From an uncultured Planctomycetia bacterium (GTDB lineage: Bacteria > Planctomycetota > UBA1135 > GCA-002686595), in assembly GCA_937952135.1 (NCBI GenBank), contig CALFYL010000110.1, positions 1-64,000 of the forward strand: a stretch of 64,000 bases of DNA, in the 5' to 3' direction. Of the stretch, positions 8,697-19,504 are shown in pieces. The number at the start of each line of letters is the position of its first letter. Within the stretch, counting starts at the first letter, position 1. The position numbers and the translations under genes are program-made. The notes beneath the pieces are model-generated. The model did not search any database and was not told the origin of the DNA. It saw only the letters and a program-made list of their open reading frames with translations.

Positions 8697-10343
8697 TCAC
8701 TTGGCCGGCGGCGCGCGGCGGAGCGCCGCTTCGAGCGCCTCGGCCCAAGCCGGATCCGATGCGCGCAGCTCCTCGAGCGCGTGTTCCGCGCTGTCGGAGT
8801 CGAGCGCCGAGAGCAGCTCGTCCGCGCGCGCGACGCCGCGCAGCGAAAGCAGATTCAGCAGCTCCGCCGAGCGCTTCGCATCGCCGCGGCTCAGCGCGTC
8901 CCGCGCGGCGAGTTCGAGCCCGTCGGTCGTGCGCTGCTCGGCGGAGAGCGTCGCGCCGAGTTCCGCGAGCCGGCTCGTGAGCGGATCGACGCGTTCGTCG
9001 CCCGTCGCGAGCGCGGTCGCGCGCTCGTAGTCGCCGAGCGCGAGCTCGACGCGCGCGCGGTCGTCGGGATAGCTCTTCGTGAGCTGCCACACCTGTGCGA
9101 GGCCCGCGACGAGCGCGAGCGCAACTCCCAGGCGCGAAAGCAGGCGCATCTGGCGCGTCAGCCTCGTCCCGACCCGTTCGTCGTCGGCGACGCGCAGCAG
9201 GAACTGAACGCGCCGCGCGGTGCTGAAGTGCCTCCACGAGTCCTTCGCGCGCGCGTGCGGCCCGCCGACGATCTCGAGCGCGCTCACCATCGCCATCACG
9301 TCGCCGGTGGTGTGCAGCGCGTAGAGATCCGCCTCGAGCTCCGAGCGCCGCGAGAGCCAGCCGAAACCGCCCCACCACACCCCCACGGTCGCGATCAGCG
9401 CCGCGCCCATGGCCCATTCGCTCTCGATCTCGAAGTTCGCCAGCGCGAGATCGAGGCCGAGGAACACGGCGCTCGACCACGCGATGAACGTGAGCACGTG
9501 GTGGCGCGCGACGTGGCCGATCTCGTGCGCGAGCACCGCGACGAGCTCGCGCAGCGGCAACTGCGCGAGCAGCAAGTCCGAGAAGATCACGACGCGCTGG
9601 CGTGCTCCGACGCCGACGACGGCAGCGTTCGCCATTCGGTGCCCGGTGCGCCACACGAGGAAGGCGTTGCAGCGAAAGCGCGCGTGCTGTGCGAAGGCTT
9701 CCAACGCGGTGCGCGCGCCGCCGGCGGGCAGCGGAGCCGTGTCCCAGGTGCGGCGGAGCAGCGCGGGAAGCGTCCACACCGCGACGAGGGCGAGCCCGAC
9801 CGTGAGCGCGGCGCTCCACAGCGCGACTTGCTCGACGTTGGCGCGCACGCGCGCGTTCGAACCGACAGCCCACGTGATGACGAGGAACAGCACGAACGGC
9901 GCGAGCGCGGCGAGCAGCATGCGCGTCTGGAAATCGCGTGCGCGCGCGACTTCGGCGCTGCGCACTTCGTTCGTGCGCGCGAGGGCGTCGATCGAGAGCC
10001 AGGTGTACACGAGGAACGGCGCGAAGATCGCGAACAACGCGCCGCTCGGCCAGCCGGCGAGGCCGAGGTCGTCGCCCGTGAGGCGCGCAACCTCGGCGGG
10101 CCAACCGAGCGCGCACGTCGCGAGCGCGAAGCCGAGCGGCCCGAACCACGTCAGCAGCGTGTGGACGGCGGCGGCGGATCGAAACGAGCCGCGCAGGACG
10201 AGCTTGCGATCGGCCCACATCAACAGGTACGGCGCGGCGCACAGCGCGACCACCCCCGCGATCGATCGCTGGCCCGTGCGCACTCCTTGCTCGTAGGCGA
10301 ACAGGACGCCCGCGGCGATCAGGATGTGCGCGAGGTAGCCCAC
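8697..10343 (-). CDS. M48 family membrane metallopeptidase (HtpX/Ste24-like)
   Basis: The protein has 548 residues. Several membrane helices fill the first half, and the zinc site HEIGH lies in VAVLAHEIGHVARHH (~272). The third ligand is probably Glu in RSELEADLYAL (~335). The C-terminal 180 residues, after another hydrophobic helix (~395-415), are Ala/Glu/Arg-rich and probably periplasmic or helical. M48 peptidases act in membrane protein quality control. The start is GTG at 10343. The gene is last in the rnhC-dapF operon, 25 bp after the small protein, so the four may be cotranscribed although their functions do not obviously relate. Confidence 0.88.
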   Translation of the reverse strand: MGYLAHILIAAGVLFAYEQGVRTGQRSIAGVVALCAAPYLLMWADRKLVLRGSFRSAAAVHTLLTWFGPLGFALATCALGWPAEVARLTGDDLGLAGWPSGALFAIFAPFLVYTWLSIDALARTNEVRSAEVARARDFQTRMLLAALAPFVLFLVITWAVGSNARVRANVEQVALWSAALTVGLALVAVWTLPALLRRTWDTAPLPAGGARTALEAFAQHARFRCNAFLVWRTGHRMANAAVVGVGARQRVVIFSDLLLAQLPLRELVAVLAHEIGHVARHHVLTFIAWSSAVFLGLDLALANFEIESEWAMGAALIATVGVWWGGFGWLSRRSELEADLYALHTTGDVMAMVSALEIVGGPHARAKDSWRHFSTARRVQFLLRVADDERVGTRLTRQMRLLSRLGVALALVAGLAQVWQLTKSYPDDRARVELALGDYERATALATGDERVDPLTSRLAELGATLSAEQRTTDGLELAARDALSRGDAKRSAELLNLLSLRGVARADELLSALDSDSAEHALEELRASDPAWAEALEAALRRAPPAK

Positions 10344-10368
10344 GGGTGTTGAGCGCGGCGTCGCGCGC

Positions 10369-10644
10369 TCAGGCGAGCGCGCGCGCCAGCTCTTCGACGA
10401 TCAGCCGCTGGATCGTGTCGGCGGAAGGAAACGGCGGCGCCTTCACCATCTCGACTTCGACGGCGTCGGCGAGGAACACGACGCGCGCCTGCGCTTCTCC
10501 GACGAACGGCAGCGCCTTCGACACCAGCGCGCCCCGGCCGTCGGCGTCCCAGGCGCACCCGATCTGCTTGCGCTCGAAGAGCTCCTTCAAGCGCTCGCGC
10601 GCGCCGTCGACGCCGTGCGGATGCGGAACACGAGCTCGGATCAT
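10369..10644 (-). CDS. small protein, possibly polyhydroxyalkanoic-acid-system (PHA_gran_rgn) family
   Basis: This 91-residue cytoplasmic protein begins MIRARVPHPHGVDGARERL and ends with an amphipathic helix (IQRLIVEELARALA). The pattern, an N-terminal HPHG segment followed by helix-strand-strand-helix with GALVSKALPFVGEAQ, resembles the small proteins annotated as polyhydroxyalkanoic acid system proteins. That assignment is from memory of the family and is tentative. The start ATG overlaps the dapF stop (ATGA, 10641-10644), so it is translationally coupled to dapF. No PHA synthase or phasin gene is in the window. Confidence 0.7.
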   Translation of the reverse strand: MIRARVPHPHGVDGARERLKELFERKQIGCAWDADGRGALVSKALPFVGEAQARVVFLADAVEVEMVKAPPFPSADTIQRLIVEELARALA

Positions 10645-11480
10645 CGCTGCGCGGTTTCCTTCGTCTGGATCGGTCCCTGCCAGAGCACGTCGCACGGTCC
10701 GCTGAGCCAAACCGCGCCGCGGCCGTCCCATTCGACGCGCAAACGCCCGCCGGGAAGCTGCACGTCGACCGGCGACTGCGCGCGGCCCGCGAGGATCGCC
10801 GCGACGGCCGCCGCGCACGCGCCGGTTCCGCAAGCGGCGGTCTCGCCGACACCGCGCTCCCACACGCGCAACTCGATCTCGGCGCCTCTCGCCGTGGCGA
10901 ACTCGACGTTCGTGCGCTCCGGAAAGCGCGCGTGGCGTTCCAGGGCCGCGCCGAGCTCGTGCACGGGCGCGTTCGCGGGATCGTCGACGAAGAGCACGCA
11001 GTGCGGGTTGCCCATGTCGACGAGCGTCGCGCGGAGCTCGCCGAACTCGCCGCGCAGCTCGACGTCGCGTTCGATGCGCCGCGGCGGACCCATGTTCGCG
11101 CGCGCGCCGACGATCGCGCCCTCCGCGCGCAGCAGCTCGAGCTCGGCCGCACCCGCGTCGGTCGCGAGCGTCATGACGTCGCTCGACACGAGGCCGTTCT
11201 CGCGCGCGAAGCGCGCCACGCAGCGCAGGCCGTTGCCGCACGTCTCGGGCCGGCTTCCGTCGGCGTTGTGAACCACCATGCGGCTGTCCGCGCCCTCCGC
11301 GCCCGGCTCGACGAACAACACGCCGTCGAGCCGCTCGAGCCCGCTCTCGCCCGGCGGATTCGCGCACCAGCGCTTCGCGAGCTCGGCGCGGTCGCCGAAA
11401 CGCGTCGCGTCGCGCGCGTCGAGCACCGCGAAGGTGTTCCCGGCGCCGGCCAGGATCGCGAGTTGGCCCGCGGAGTTCAT
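10641..11480 (-). CDS. dapF: diaminopimelate epimerase
   Basis: This 279-residue enzyme converts LL- to meso-diaminopimelate for lysine and peptidoglycan synthesis. Both catalytic cysteines are visible: ETCGNGLRCVARFA (~72) and ETAACGTGACAAAVA (~222). The N-terminal GAGNTFAVLD and the substrate loop NADGSRPE are also typical. Length is normal for the family. Its start overlaps the rnhC stop by four bases (ATGA, 11477-11480) and its own stop overlaps the next start in the same way, making a tightly coupled operon. A DAP enzyme implies that the organism makes DAP for lysine and probably for a peptidoglycan wall. Confidence 0.95.
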   Translation of the reverse strand: MNSAGQLAILAGAGNTFAVLDARDATRFGDRAELAKRWCANPPGESGLERLDGVLFVEPGAEGADSRMVVHNADGSRPETCGNGLRCVARFARENGLVSSDVMTLATDAGAAELELLRAEGAIVGARANMGPPRRIERDVELRGEFGELRATLVDMGNPHCVLFVDDPANAPVHELGAALERHARFPERTNVEFATARGAEIELRVWERGVGETAACGTGACAAAVAAILAGRAQSPVDVQLPGGRLRVEWDGRGAVWLSGPCDVLWQGPIQTKETAQR

Positions 11481-12391
11481 CGCCGCAGGTTCCCGAGCTT
11501 CTGGGTGTTCTTGAAGTGGAGCTTGGCCACCGCGCCGAGCTTCTCGAAGCCGTGCAACTGCACGAAGCGCCTCGCGGCCGCGTCGACGGGATGGCCCGCG
11601 CCCTTCGCGAGGTCGAGAGCGTGCGCCTCGGACAGCTCGCGCAGCGCCGCGAGGAACTGCTCGCGCGCGATCACGCTCGCCGCCGCGACCGCGAGCTCCT
11701 CCTCGCCGCGGTGACGCTGCTCGAGCTGGATGTCGGTCCCCGCGAGCGCTCTCCGCAGCAGACTCTCGTTGCCGAACTGGTCGATCACCACGCGCACGCC
11801 GGGTTCGGCGCCGGCGAGGAGCTCGCGCACGGCTTGGGCGTGCAGCGCCGCGAGCATCGGGTTCAGGTTCTTCACGCGCGCGTGCTCGGCGTTGTACGCA
11901 GGCGGGTCCAGCCGCGCGATGGCGTGCGGGATGTTCGCGCGCAGCGCCGCGCCGACGCGCAAGACGCTGTCGTCGTTCATCAGCTTGCAGTCGCGCACCT
12001 CGCCGCCCTCGAGTTTCCGCGAGAGTTCCGGAGTGACGCGCACGGCCGCGACGATCAACGGACCGAAGTAGTCGCCCTTGCCCGATTCGTCGCTGCCGAT
12101 CGTCGTCACGTCCGAGCCCGTCGGCGCGAAGGGATCGGAGGCCTTCGGCGCCGCGGCGGCGCTCGGACGCGGCGCGGCGACGCCCAGATACGTCTCGATG
12201 AACGACTCGGGATGAGCGCCCTGGACCACGAACTTACCCGACGAGTAGTGCGTCGCGACGACGCCCTCGCCCCTCGCCGAGTACAGCGCGTACGGCGCGG
12301 TCCGGATCTCGAAGCGCTGCTCCACGAGCCGCCGCTCGATCTCCGCGCCTCGCGAGGCGGGCACTTTCAACACCACGGTTCGTTGCGTCAC
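11477..12391 (-). CDS. rnhC: ribonuclease HIII
   Basis: This 304-residue RNase H type 2 cleaves RNA in RNA:DNA hybrids. The catalytic motif GSDESGKGDYFGPL places Asp and Glu in the first strand, and further acidic residues lie in RDCKLMNDD and VVIDQFG. An N-terminal TBP-like domain of about 90 residues precedes it, which marks RNase HIII rather than HII. I chose GTG 12391 because VTQRTVVLKV fits the start of the N-terminal domain; a longer frame upstream is Arg-rich shadow sequence. It is the first gene of the operon with dapF and is divergent from the ECF sigma gene. Confidence 0.92.
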   Translation of the reverse strand: MTQRTVVLKVPASRGAEIERRLVEQRFEIRTAPYALYSARGEGVVATHYSSGKFVVQGAHPESFIETYLGVAAPRPSAAAAPKASDPFAPTGSDVTTIGSDESGKGDYFGPLIVAAVRVTPELSRKLEGGEVRDCKLMNDDSVLRVGAALRANIPHAIARLDPPAYNAEHARVKNLNPMLAALHAQAVRELLAGAEPGVRVVIDQFGNESLLRRALAGTDIQLEQRHRGEEELAVAAASVIAREQFLAALRELSEAHALDLAKGAGHPVDAAARRFVQLHGFEKLGAVAKLHFKNTQKLGNLRR

Positions 12392-12553
12392 GCGGGCGAT
12401 TCTGGCACGCCCTCGGCGGGGCTCAAAGCGCGCGCGGCGCGTTCCCGGCAACTCTTTCCAGTCACCTGCGCTCGCGCAGACTTTCCTCGGCGCCCGATCA
12501 GCCGGCGTCCGCCGCTGCGCATAGCCTGGAAGTGTTCGGCCGCAACGCTCTGC

Positions 12554-13111
12554 ATGGTCTCCTCCTCGAACTCCTCGAAACCGGGCCCTTCGTCGGACGA
12601 GTGGCTGCCGCTCGTGTACGACGAGTTGCGGCGTCTCGCGCGGCGCGAGATCCGGCGCGAGCTCGAGCCGCAGACGTTGCAGACGACGGCGCTCGTTCAC
12701 GAGGCGTACCTGCGGCTGGTCGGCGGCGCGGAGCGTTCGTGGGGCGACCGCGCGCACTTCTTCGGCGCCGCGGCGCGCGCGATGCGGCAGATCCTCGTCG
12801 ACCGGGCGCGCGCGCGGCAGGCGCAGAAGCGCGGCGGCGATGCGCAGCGCGTGCCGCTCGAGGCGGTCGAGCTCGTCGACCTCGAGCAGGATCCCGAGCG
12901 CTTCCTGGCGCTCGAAGCGGCGCTGTCGCGGCTCGAGCGCTTCGACGAGCGCAAGGCGCGCATCGTCATGCTGCGCTTCTTCGCCGGGCTCTCGATCGCC
13001 GAGACGGCGGGCGTGCTCGAGATCTCGGCGACGACCGTGAAGGATGAGTGGAGCTTTGCGCGAGCGTGGTTGTTTCGCGAGATTTCCGAGGACGAGCGAG
13101 AGCGGAGCTGA
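12554..13111 (+). CDS. ECF-type RNA polymerase sigma factor
   Basis: This 185-residue sigma-70 family protein is of the ECF class. Region 2 is visible in LPLVYDELRRLARREI through LVHEAYLRLVGG and HFFGAAARAMRQILVDRARAR. Region 4 is RIVMLRFFAGLSIAETAGVLEISATTVKDEWSFARAW. This subgroup (ECF sigma next to a Ser/Thr kinase) is common in Planctomycetes and Acidobacteria. The kinase gene starts 14 bp after the stop, so phosphorylation-dependent control of the sigma factor is likely. No anti-sigma gene is present. The ATG at 12554 is the first in-frame start near region 2. Confidence 0.9.
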   Translation: MVSSSNSSKPGPSSDEWLPLVYDELRRLARREIRRELEPQTLQTTALVHEAYLRLVGGAERSWGDRAHFFGAAARAMRQILVDRARARQAQKRGGDAQRVPLEAVELVDLEQDPERFLALEAALSRLERFDERKARIVMLRFFAGLSIAETAGVLEISATTVKDEWSFARAWLFREISEDERERS

Positions 13112-13125
13112 GCGCGGCTCGCGAC

Positions 13126-16050
13126 ATGGACGCGGAGCACTGGAACGATCTGCAGCGCCTGTTTCGAGCGGCCCTCGAGCTTCCGTCGGCGGAGCGCGAG
13201 GCCTTCGTCGCGGCGCAGTCGCGCGATGTCGTCCAGCGCAAGCAAGTGCTCGACCTGCTCGCGGCGCACGCGAGCAGCGAAGCCCTCGAACCGCGCGAGG
13301 ACGCGCCCGACGGCGTGCGCGAAGAGCTTCCCGAGCGGATCGGCGAGTTCCGCATCCTGCGTGAGGTCGGCCGCGGCGGGATGGGCGTCGTGTACGAGGC
13401 CGAACAGTCGAGCCCCAGGCGCATCGTCGCGCTCAAGACCCTGCGCACCGATTCGGCCTCGCCCTCGATGTTGCGCCGCTTCGAGCGCGAGGCGCAAGTG
13501 CTCGCGCGGCTGCAGCACCCGGCGATCGCGCAGATCTACGAGGCCGGCGCCGCGACGAGCGGCCGACTCTCGTTGCCCTACTTCGCGATGGAGTTCGTGC
13601 GCGGCGAGCCGCTCACGAAGTACGTCGAGCGCCGCCGCCTCGGGTTTCGCGAACGCTTGGAGCTGCTCGCGCGCGTCGCCGACGCCGTGCAGCACGCGCA
13701 CATGTCGGGCGTGATCCACCGCGACCTCAAGCCCTCGAACATCCTCGTCAACGAGGCCGGCGATCCGAAGGTGCTGGACTTCGGCATCGCGCGCGCGACG
13801 GGCTCGGACGTGTTCCTGTCGACGCAGCACACCGCGCTCGGCCAGCTCGTCGGCACTCTGCCGTACATGTCGCCCGAGCAGACGCGCGGCGTTCCGGAGG
13901 AGCTGGACACGCGCAGCGACGTGTACGCGCTCGGCGTCGTCGCCTTCGAGACCCTCACCGGCCGCTTGCCGCACGACGTCACGCGCGCGGCGCCCCTCGA
14001 AGCGCTTCGCACGATTCAAGAGGACGAAGCAACGCGCGTTTCCAGCTTCGAGCCGCGGTTGCGCGGCGACATCGACACGATCGTCGCCAAGGCCTTGGAG
14101 AAGGACCGCGAGCGGCGCTACGCGACGGCGCGCGAGCTCGCGGAGGACCTGCGCCGCTTCCTGCGCAACGAGCCGATCCTCGCGCGGCCGGCGAGCCGCG
14201 CCTACCTCCTCGCGAAGTTCGCGCGCCGCAACCGAGCGTTGAGCGCGTCGATCGCCGTGTTGTTCGCGGTGCTCGTGGGCGCGACCGCGGTGTCCACGCG
14301 GCTCGCGGTGCAACGCAAGCATGCGCTCCAGGACGAGAAAGTGGCTCGCGATCTCGCCGTGGAGCGCGGCCGCGAGCTCGAGGTCGCGAGCGGCGAGCTG
14401 CGAGACGCTCTGGAGCGAGCGACGCTCGCGCGCGACGAGGCGCAGCGCCAGCGCTCCGTCGCGGAGGCCGTGAAGCACTTCGTGGTGCAGGACGTGCTCG
14501 CCAAGGCCGATCCGACCTTCGAGGTCGACCGCGATCTCACGGTCGCCCAAGCGCTCGAGCGAGCGGCGCACAACCTCGAAGCGCGCTTCGCGGCCGAGCC
14601 CGAAGTCGAGCTCGCGCTGCGGCGCATGCTCGCGGACGCGTATCGACATCTGCGCCGGCCCGAGCAAGCCGAGCCGCACGCGCAACGCGTGGTCGAGCTC
14701 ACGCAGCAGTTCGACGGCGAGTCGAGCGCGAGGTCGCGCGCCGCGCGGCGCGAGCTCGCGCTGCTCCACGTGGAGCAGAGTCGCTTGCGCGAAGCGATCG
14801 ACGAGCTCGAGGCGCTTCGAGCGGTCGGCGACGGCTCGGCGCTCGACGTAGAGCACCTGCGAGCGCTCGCGGGACTCGGCGCCGCGTACTACCAGGCCGG
14901 TCGCGCCGCGCAGGCGCGCGATGCGCTCGACGAGGCCTTGCAACGCGGCGAACACGCCGAGGTCGAGCGGTCCGAGCTCTGGCGCTGGCAGTTGAAGCTC
15001 GCCCAGGCTCGCCAGCAGCTCTCGGAGTACGCCGGAGCGTTCGAACTCGCCACGGCCACGCTGCGTGCGCAGCTCGACGCGCTCGGGCCCGACCATCCGC
15101 ACGTGCTCGACACACAGACCACGATCGCCGCGCTTCAAATGGACTTGATGGAGCTGGATGCGGCGCACCAGCGCGCCCGCGAGGTCGTGGAGCGCTCGAT
15201 ACGCGTCCTCGGCGACGACCACTTGAGCACCTTGGCCGCGCGAAGCGTGCTCGCGAACGTCTTGCAACGCCAGGGCCGCTACGACGAGGCGCGCGCGGCC
15301 TTCGAGGAAGTCCTTCGCGCGCAGCGGGCGCGTGGCGCGGAGGCCGCGACCGATGTGCTCTCGACGCAGTACAGCGTCGCGGTGCTGCTGCACGCGATGC
15401 AGCGTTCGAGCGAGGCCGAGGAGCTCGCGTTGCGCACCCTCGAAGGGCAGCGCCGCGCGTTCGGCGACCACCATTATGCGTGCGTGATCACGTTGAACCT
15501 GCTCGGGATGATCCGCCACGAGCAGGGGCGGTTCGAGGAAGCTCGAGACGACTTCGCGCGCATGATCGAGGCTTCGACGCGCGTGTTCGGGCGCGAACAT
15601 GCGAACACCGCGTCGGGACTGCACAACCTGGCGTCGGTTCTCGAGGCGCTCGGCGAGTGGGAAGCCGCGCTGCCGATGTACGTGGAGGCGGAGCAGCTCC
15701 TTGGCGCGCTCTACGGTCCGCAGAACGCGAACACGTTGATGGCGAAGAGCAACCTCGGCGGCATGTACATGCGTCTGGAACGCTTCGACGAGGCCGAGCC
15801 GCTGCTGCGAGAGGCGGCGAGCGGGTTGAGCGCGGCGGTGGGCGCGGGCCATTGGCTCGTGGGCGTCACGACGCACAAGTTGGCGGGCTGCCTCGCGCAA
15901 CTCGGCCGCGTGGACGAGGCGCGCGCGACGGCGCAGGACGCGGTCCAAGTGCTCGAGGACGCGCTCGGCGCGGACCACCCGCGGGCGAGCGACGCGCGCC
16001 GGTTGCTCGAGCGGCTGTCGAGCGCCCCGGCGACGCCTCGAGACGGCTGA
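13126..16050 (+). CDS. transmembrane Ser/Thr protein kinase with C-terminal TPR repeats
   Basis: The protein has 974 residues. The kinase domain (about 75-345) shows the glycine loop [13 protein letters not shown] (~83), lysine in VALKTL (~104), catalytic HRDLKPSN (~200), DFGIAR (~219) and the APE-equivalent in [10 protein letters not shown] transmembrane helix follows at about 372-392, then a short coiled segment and tetratricopeptide repeats to about 960, so the TPR part should be periplasmic. All catalytic residues are present. It is 14 bp downstream of the ECF sigma factor. The two probably form a kinase-sigma signalling unit, with the TPR domain sensing protein partners. Confidence 0.93.
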   Translation: MDAEHWNDLQRLFRAALELPSAEREAFVAAQSRDVVQRKQVLDLLAAHASSEALEPREDAPDGVREELPERIGEFRILREVGRGGMGVVYEAEQSSPRRIVALKTLRTDSASPSMLRRFEREAQVLARLQHPAIAQIYEAGAATSGRLSLPYFAMEFVRGEPLTKYVERRRLGFRERLELLARVADAVQHAHMSGVIHRDLKPSNILVNEAGDPKVLDFGIARATGSDVFLSTQHTALGQLVGTLPYMSPEQTRGVPEELDTRSDVYALGVVAFETLTGRLPHDVTRAAPLEALRTIQEDEATRVSSFEPRLRGDIDTIVAKALEKDRERRYATARELAEDLRRFLRNEPILARPASRAYLLAKFARRNRALSASIAVLFAVLVGATAVSTRLAVQRKHALQDEKVARDLAVERGRELEVASGELRDALERATLARDEAQRQRSVAEAVKHFVVQDVLAKADPTFEVDRDLTVAQALERAAHNLEARFAAEPEVELALRRMLADAYRHLRRPEQAEPHAQRVVELTQQFDGESSARSRAARRELALLHVEQSRLREAIDELEALRAVGDGSALDVEHLRALAGLGAAYYQAGRAAQARDALDEALQRGEHAEVERSELWRWQLKLAQARQQLSEYAGAFELATATLRAQLDALGPDHPHVLDTQTTIAALQMDLMELDAAHQRAREVVERSIRVLGDDHLSTLAARSVLANVLQRQGRYDEARAAFEEVLRAQRARGAEAATDVLSTQYSVAVLLHAMQRSSEAEELALRTLEGQRRAFGDHHYACVITLNLLGMIRHEQGRFEEARDDFARMIEASTRVFGREHANTASGLHNLASVLEALGEWEAALPMYVEAEQLLGALYGPQNANTLMAKSNLGGMYMRLERFDEAEPLLREAASGLSAAVGAGHWLVGVTTHKLAGCLAQLGRVDEARATAQDAVQVLEDALGADHPRASDARRLLERLSSAPATPRDG

Positions 16051-16190
16051 GCGCGGCGGCGAGGAGCGCGCGCTGGGCGCGGCGCGCGGTTTCTCGGGAT
16101 TCTCCGGCCAGTTGCGGCGCGGATTCCGCAGGTCGCCAGCGAAGGCCCGTTCGGGCCCGGCTCCGCCACCTCGTTCCCCACCTCGCAGCC

Positions 16191-19100
16191 ATGCATTCGA
16201 TCCCCACCTGCCCGCTCCTCGCGCTCGGCGCGCTCGCGCTGTGCGCCCCCGCCGTTCAGGCCCAAGTCGTCCTCTCCGGCGCACTGTCGGACTCCACCAC
16301 CGGCCCGCTGCTCGCGGGAACCGTCTATCACGCGACGAGCAGCATCAACGTGCCGCTGGGAGAGACGCTGACGATCCAACCGGGCGTCATCGTCAAGTTC
16401 GCGCTCGGCTCGACCACGTTCACGGTGAACGGGACGCTCACGGCGAACGGCAGTTCGGGGGCGAAGGTGGTTTTCACGAGCTTGCGCGACGACACCGCGG
16501 GCGGCGACACGAACGGCGACGGCGCGGCGAGCGTGCCCGCGAAGGGCAACTGGCGCGGAATCAACTTCACCAGCCAGTCGGACGCGAGCTCGCTCGCGTG
16601 GTGCGAGTTGCGCTACGCCGGCAACGCGGGCGTGAACGCTCTCGATCTCTCCACGGCCGACATCGCGCTCTCGAACTGCACGCTCCGCGACAACCATGCC
16701 GACGGCATGGACCTCTCCGCCGATTCGCGGCCGACGGTGACGTCGTGCGCGTTCTTGAACAACGGCGGCGTCGCGGTGGACTCGGCCGAGATCGATGCGC
16801 TCGCGAACTTCAGCGGCTGCAGCGCGTCCGGCAACGGCGGCAACTACGTACGCGTCGCCGACGGAACGCTGTCGGGGAACGTGACCCTGGGTGTGGACAA
16901 CCTGATCGGCAGCGTGCTGTGGACCGACGTCTCGATCCACGCTCCCATCGGAACGACGCTCACCTTGGGACCGGGCATCGTGGTCAAGGCCTCTGGATCG
17001 AACACCGTGATCGTCGATGGCGTGCTGCTCGCGAACGGTTCGGCGGGCGCGCCCGTCATCTTCACGTCCTACACGGACGACAGCGCGGCCGGCGACACGA
17101 ACAACAACGGCCCGTCGACGGGCGCGCCGGGCAACTGGCGCGGGATCAACTTCGGCGCGGCGTCGGATGCGAGCGTGCTGACGTGGTGTGAAGTCCGCTT
17201 CGGCGGAAACGCCGGCGTGGACAGCGTCAATCTGAGCTCCGCGAACGTCGCGCTCTCGAACTGCACGGTTCGCAACGGCCAAGCCGTCGGCATGGACCTG
17301 AGCGCGAGCTCGCGGCCGACGCTGACCTCGTGCAGCTTCATCGGCAACCTCGGCATCGCCGTCAACTCGGTCGAGATCGACGCCTTGCAAGGCTTCAGCA
17401 ACTGCGTCGCCACGGGCAACGGCGGCAACTACGCGCAGGTCACGGACGGCGCCATGTCGGGCAATGTCACGCTCGGTGTCGGCAATTTGATCGGAGGCGT
17501 GCTGTGGACGGCGACGTCGCTCACGGTCCCCGTCGGGAACACGCTGACCTTGGGTCCGGGCGTCGTGGTCAAGGCCTTCGGTTCCAACACGGTCGCGGTC
17601 AACGGAACGCTGCTCACGAACGGATCGCCGCTCGCGCCGGTCGTGTTCACCTCGCACGCCGACGACAGCGCCGCGGGCGACACGAACACCAACGGTCCGT
17701 CGTCGGGAGCGCCCGGCAACTGGCGCGGGATCAACTTCGGCGCGGCGTCGGATGCGAGCACGCTGAAGTGGACGGAGGTGCGTTTCGCCGGCAGCGCGAG
17801 CGTCAACGCGGTGAACCTCGATTCGGCGGACATCGCGATGACGAGTTGCACCGTGCGCGATGCGTTCGCGGTGGGCATGGACCTGTCGGCCGACTCGCGC
17901 CCGACGGTTCTCCACAGCCAGTTTCTCGACAATGGCGGCTACGCGGTCGACAGCGTGGAGATCGACGCCGTGCCCGGCTTCTCGTTCAACACCGCGAGCG
18001 GCAACGGCGCGGCCGGCGTCGGAGGCGACTACCTGCGCGTGATCGATGGGTCTCCGACGGCGGACGTGACGATCCACGACTACAACTGCCTGGGCGGAGC
18101 GCTCGTGTTCGCGACGAGCCTCGGTGTTCCGGACTTGCTTGCGGTGACGCTCGAGCGCGGCGTCGTGATCAAGTTCTCGGTCGGGAGCTCGAACGTGAAC
18201 TCCTCGGGGCGGCTCGCGGTCAACGGCACGTTGAGCCGGCCGGTGGTGTTCACGTCGATCCGCGACGACGCCGTCGGGGGCGACACGAACAGCAACGGTT
18301 CGGCTTCGCTGCCCGCGGCGGGCGACTGGCGCGGCGTGGATCTGCTGAGCGGCGACGACGGAAGCTCGATCCGCAACCTGAAGCTGCGCTACGTCGGAAA
18401 CGCCGGCGTCTACGGGTTCGTCTGCGATGCGAGCCTCGCGACGCTCGACGGTGTGAGCCTCGAACACTGCGCCACCCGAGGCCTGAGCTTCACGGCCGTC
18501 GGGCAGGCCCGACGACTCGCCGCGCGCGCCTGCAACGGCGACGGGTTCTTCCTCAGCGGCGGCCCGTACGAGCTCTCGAACGTCACCTCCTTCGGCAACG
18601 CCGACGACGGCTTCGACCGTGTTTCCACGAGCACGGCGACGCTGAAGAACGCGATCGCTTGGGGCAACACCTCGAACGCCTTCGAGGACTTCCACGCGGG
18701 CCTGGTGAGCTACTCGAACGGCGATGCCGCGCTCGCGGGCTCGAACGGCAACACGAACCTCGACCCGCTGTTCGTCGACGCCGCGAACGGCGATCTGCGG
18801 CTGCTCGCGGGCTCGCCCTGCATCGACACGGGCGATCCGCTCTCGGAGGTCGACCCCGACGGCACGCGCGCCGACATGGGTGCGTTCCCCTCCGACAACG
18901 GCGGCGCGCCTTCGCTCTACTGCACGGGCAAGCTCAACAGCCTGGGCTGCACGCCGACGGTGGACTTCGTCGGCTATGCGAGCGCATCGGACAGCGACGC
19001 CTTCGAGATCACCGCGCACTTGGTGCGGAACAACAAGCTCGGGCTGTACTACTACGGCTACGCGGCGAGCACGACGCCGTTCCAGGGCGGGATCAAGTGC

Positions 19101-19328
19101 GTGAGCTCGCCGGTCATCCGCTCTCCGGTGCAGAACGCCGGCGGGAACGCGACGGGCGACGACTGCAGCGGCTCGTACGCGTACGACATGAACGTGCGCA
19201 TCCAGTCGGGCAACGACCCGCTGCTGCTCGTCGGTGTGACGGCCTTCGGCCAGTTCTGGATGCGCGACCCACAGTCGCCGTCGACGACCGGCTTGAGCAA
19301 CGCGATCGAGTTCCGGGTGGCCCCCTGA
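16191..19328 (+). CDS. secreted right-handed beta-helix repeat protein
   Basis: This 1045-residue protein starts with a signal peptide (cleavage probably after AVQA, ~23). It then has four homologous units of about 195-200 residues, beginning near 16281, 16881, 17466 and 18066. Each contains GNWRGINF or GDWRGVDL, a DTN-NG acidic loop with calcium-loop character, and SRPT-type turns, as in parallel beta-helix proteins. The C-terminal ~130 residues form a separate cysteine-containing domain ([12 protein letters not shown], then CSGSYAYDM). Units 2 and 3 share a 45-bp identical stretch, so they duplicated recently or undergo gene conversion. It is probably a cell-surface or secreted adhesin or polysaccharide-binding protein. 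No catalytic residues were recognised. Confidence 0.85.
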   Translation: MHSIPTCPLLALGALALCAPAVQAQVVLSGALSDSTTGPLLAGTVYHATSSINVPLGETLTIQPGVIVKFALGSTTFTVNGTLTANGSSGAKVVFTSLRDDTAGGDTNGDGAASVPAKGNWRGINFTSQSDASSLAWCELRYAGNAGVNALDLSTADIALSNCTLRDNHADGMDLSADSRPTVTSCAFLNNGGVAVDSAEIDALANFSGCSASGNGGNYVRVADGTLSGNVTLGVDNLIGSVLWTDVSIHAPIGTTLTLGPGIVVKASGSNTVIVDGVLLANGSAGAPVIFTSYTDDSAAGDTNNNGPSTGAPGNWRGINFGAASDASVLTWCEVRFGGNAGVDSVNLSSANVALSNCTVRNGQAVGMDLSASSRPTLTSCSFIGNLGIAVNSVEIDALQGFSNCVATGNGGNYAQVTDGAMSGNVTLGVGNLIGGVLWTATSLTVPVGNTLTLGPGVVVKAFGSNTVAVNGTLLTNGSPLAPVVFTSHADDSAAGDTNTNGPSSGAPGNWRGINFGAASDASTLKWTEVRFAGSASVNAVNLDSADIAMTSCTVRDAFAVGMDLSADSRPTVLHSQFLDNGGYAVDSVEIDAVPGFSFNTASGNGAAGVGGDYLRVIDGSPTADVTIHDYNCLGGALVFATSLGVPDLLAVTLERGVVIKFSVGSSNVNSSGRLAVNGTLSRPVVFTSIRDDAVGGDTNSNGSASLPAAGDWRGVDLLSGDDGSSIRNLKLRYVGNAGVYGFVCDASLATLDGVSLEHCATRGLSFTAVGQARRLAARACNGDGFFLSGGPYELSNVTSFGNADDGFDRVSTSTATLKNAIAWGNTSNAFEDFHAGLVSYSNGDAALAGSNGNTNLDPLFVDAANGDLRLLAGSPCIDTGDPLSEVDPDGTRADMGAFPSDNGGAPSLYCTGKLNSLGCTPTVDFVGYASASDSDAFEITAHLVRNNKLGLYYYGYAASTTPFQGGIKCVSSPVIRSPVQNAGGNATGDDCSGSYAYDMNVRIQSGNDPLLLVGVTAFGQFWMRDPQSPSTTGLSNAIEFRVAP
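17130..17759 (+). repeat. intragenic repeat: 45-bp identity between units 2 and 3
   Basis: Positions 17130-17174 and 17715-17759 are identical over 45 bp and lie 585 bp apart, an exact multiple of three. They encode the [15 protein letters not shown] strand-turn of two adjacent beta-helix units. Silent positions are conserved too, which points to recent duplication or gene conversion rather than protein selection alone. Confidence 0.85.
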
Positions 19329-19470
19329 TCGACGAGCGGAGGGATGCACGGAGCGGCGTCCCCCACTCGCTCGGACTCCGAAAGAAAGCCCCGAGGGACG
19401 AGGGCGTGAGCCTCCAGGTCGGCGCGGCGGGTTGCCCGTCGCGGGCGGACTTGGCAGGCTCTCTCGCGGC

Positions 19471-19498
19471 GCGCGCACTCCGACTTCGGGGTGCGCGC
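19471..19498 (+). terminator. strong hairpin just before the Rieske gene
   Basis: GCGCGCAC (19471-19478) pairs perfectly with GTGCGCGC (19491-19498), with three more inner pairs around a short loop. It sits 143 bp after the beta-helix stop and 6 bp before the Rieske ATG. There is no T tract. It could end transcription or mask the Rieske start. Confidence 0.4.
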
Positions 19499-19504
19499 GC
19501 CGCC

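Noticed and set aside
14762..14777. parS-like palindrome TGCTCCACGTGGAGCA inside the kinase gene
   Set aside because: It matches parS at 14 of 16 positions but the coding sequence explains it (LLHVEQ), and mismatches at conserved positions make ParB binding doubtful.
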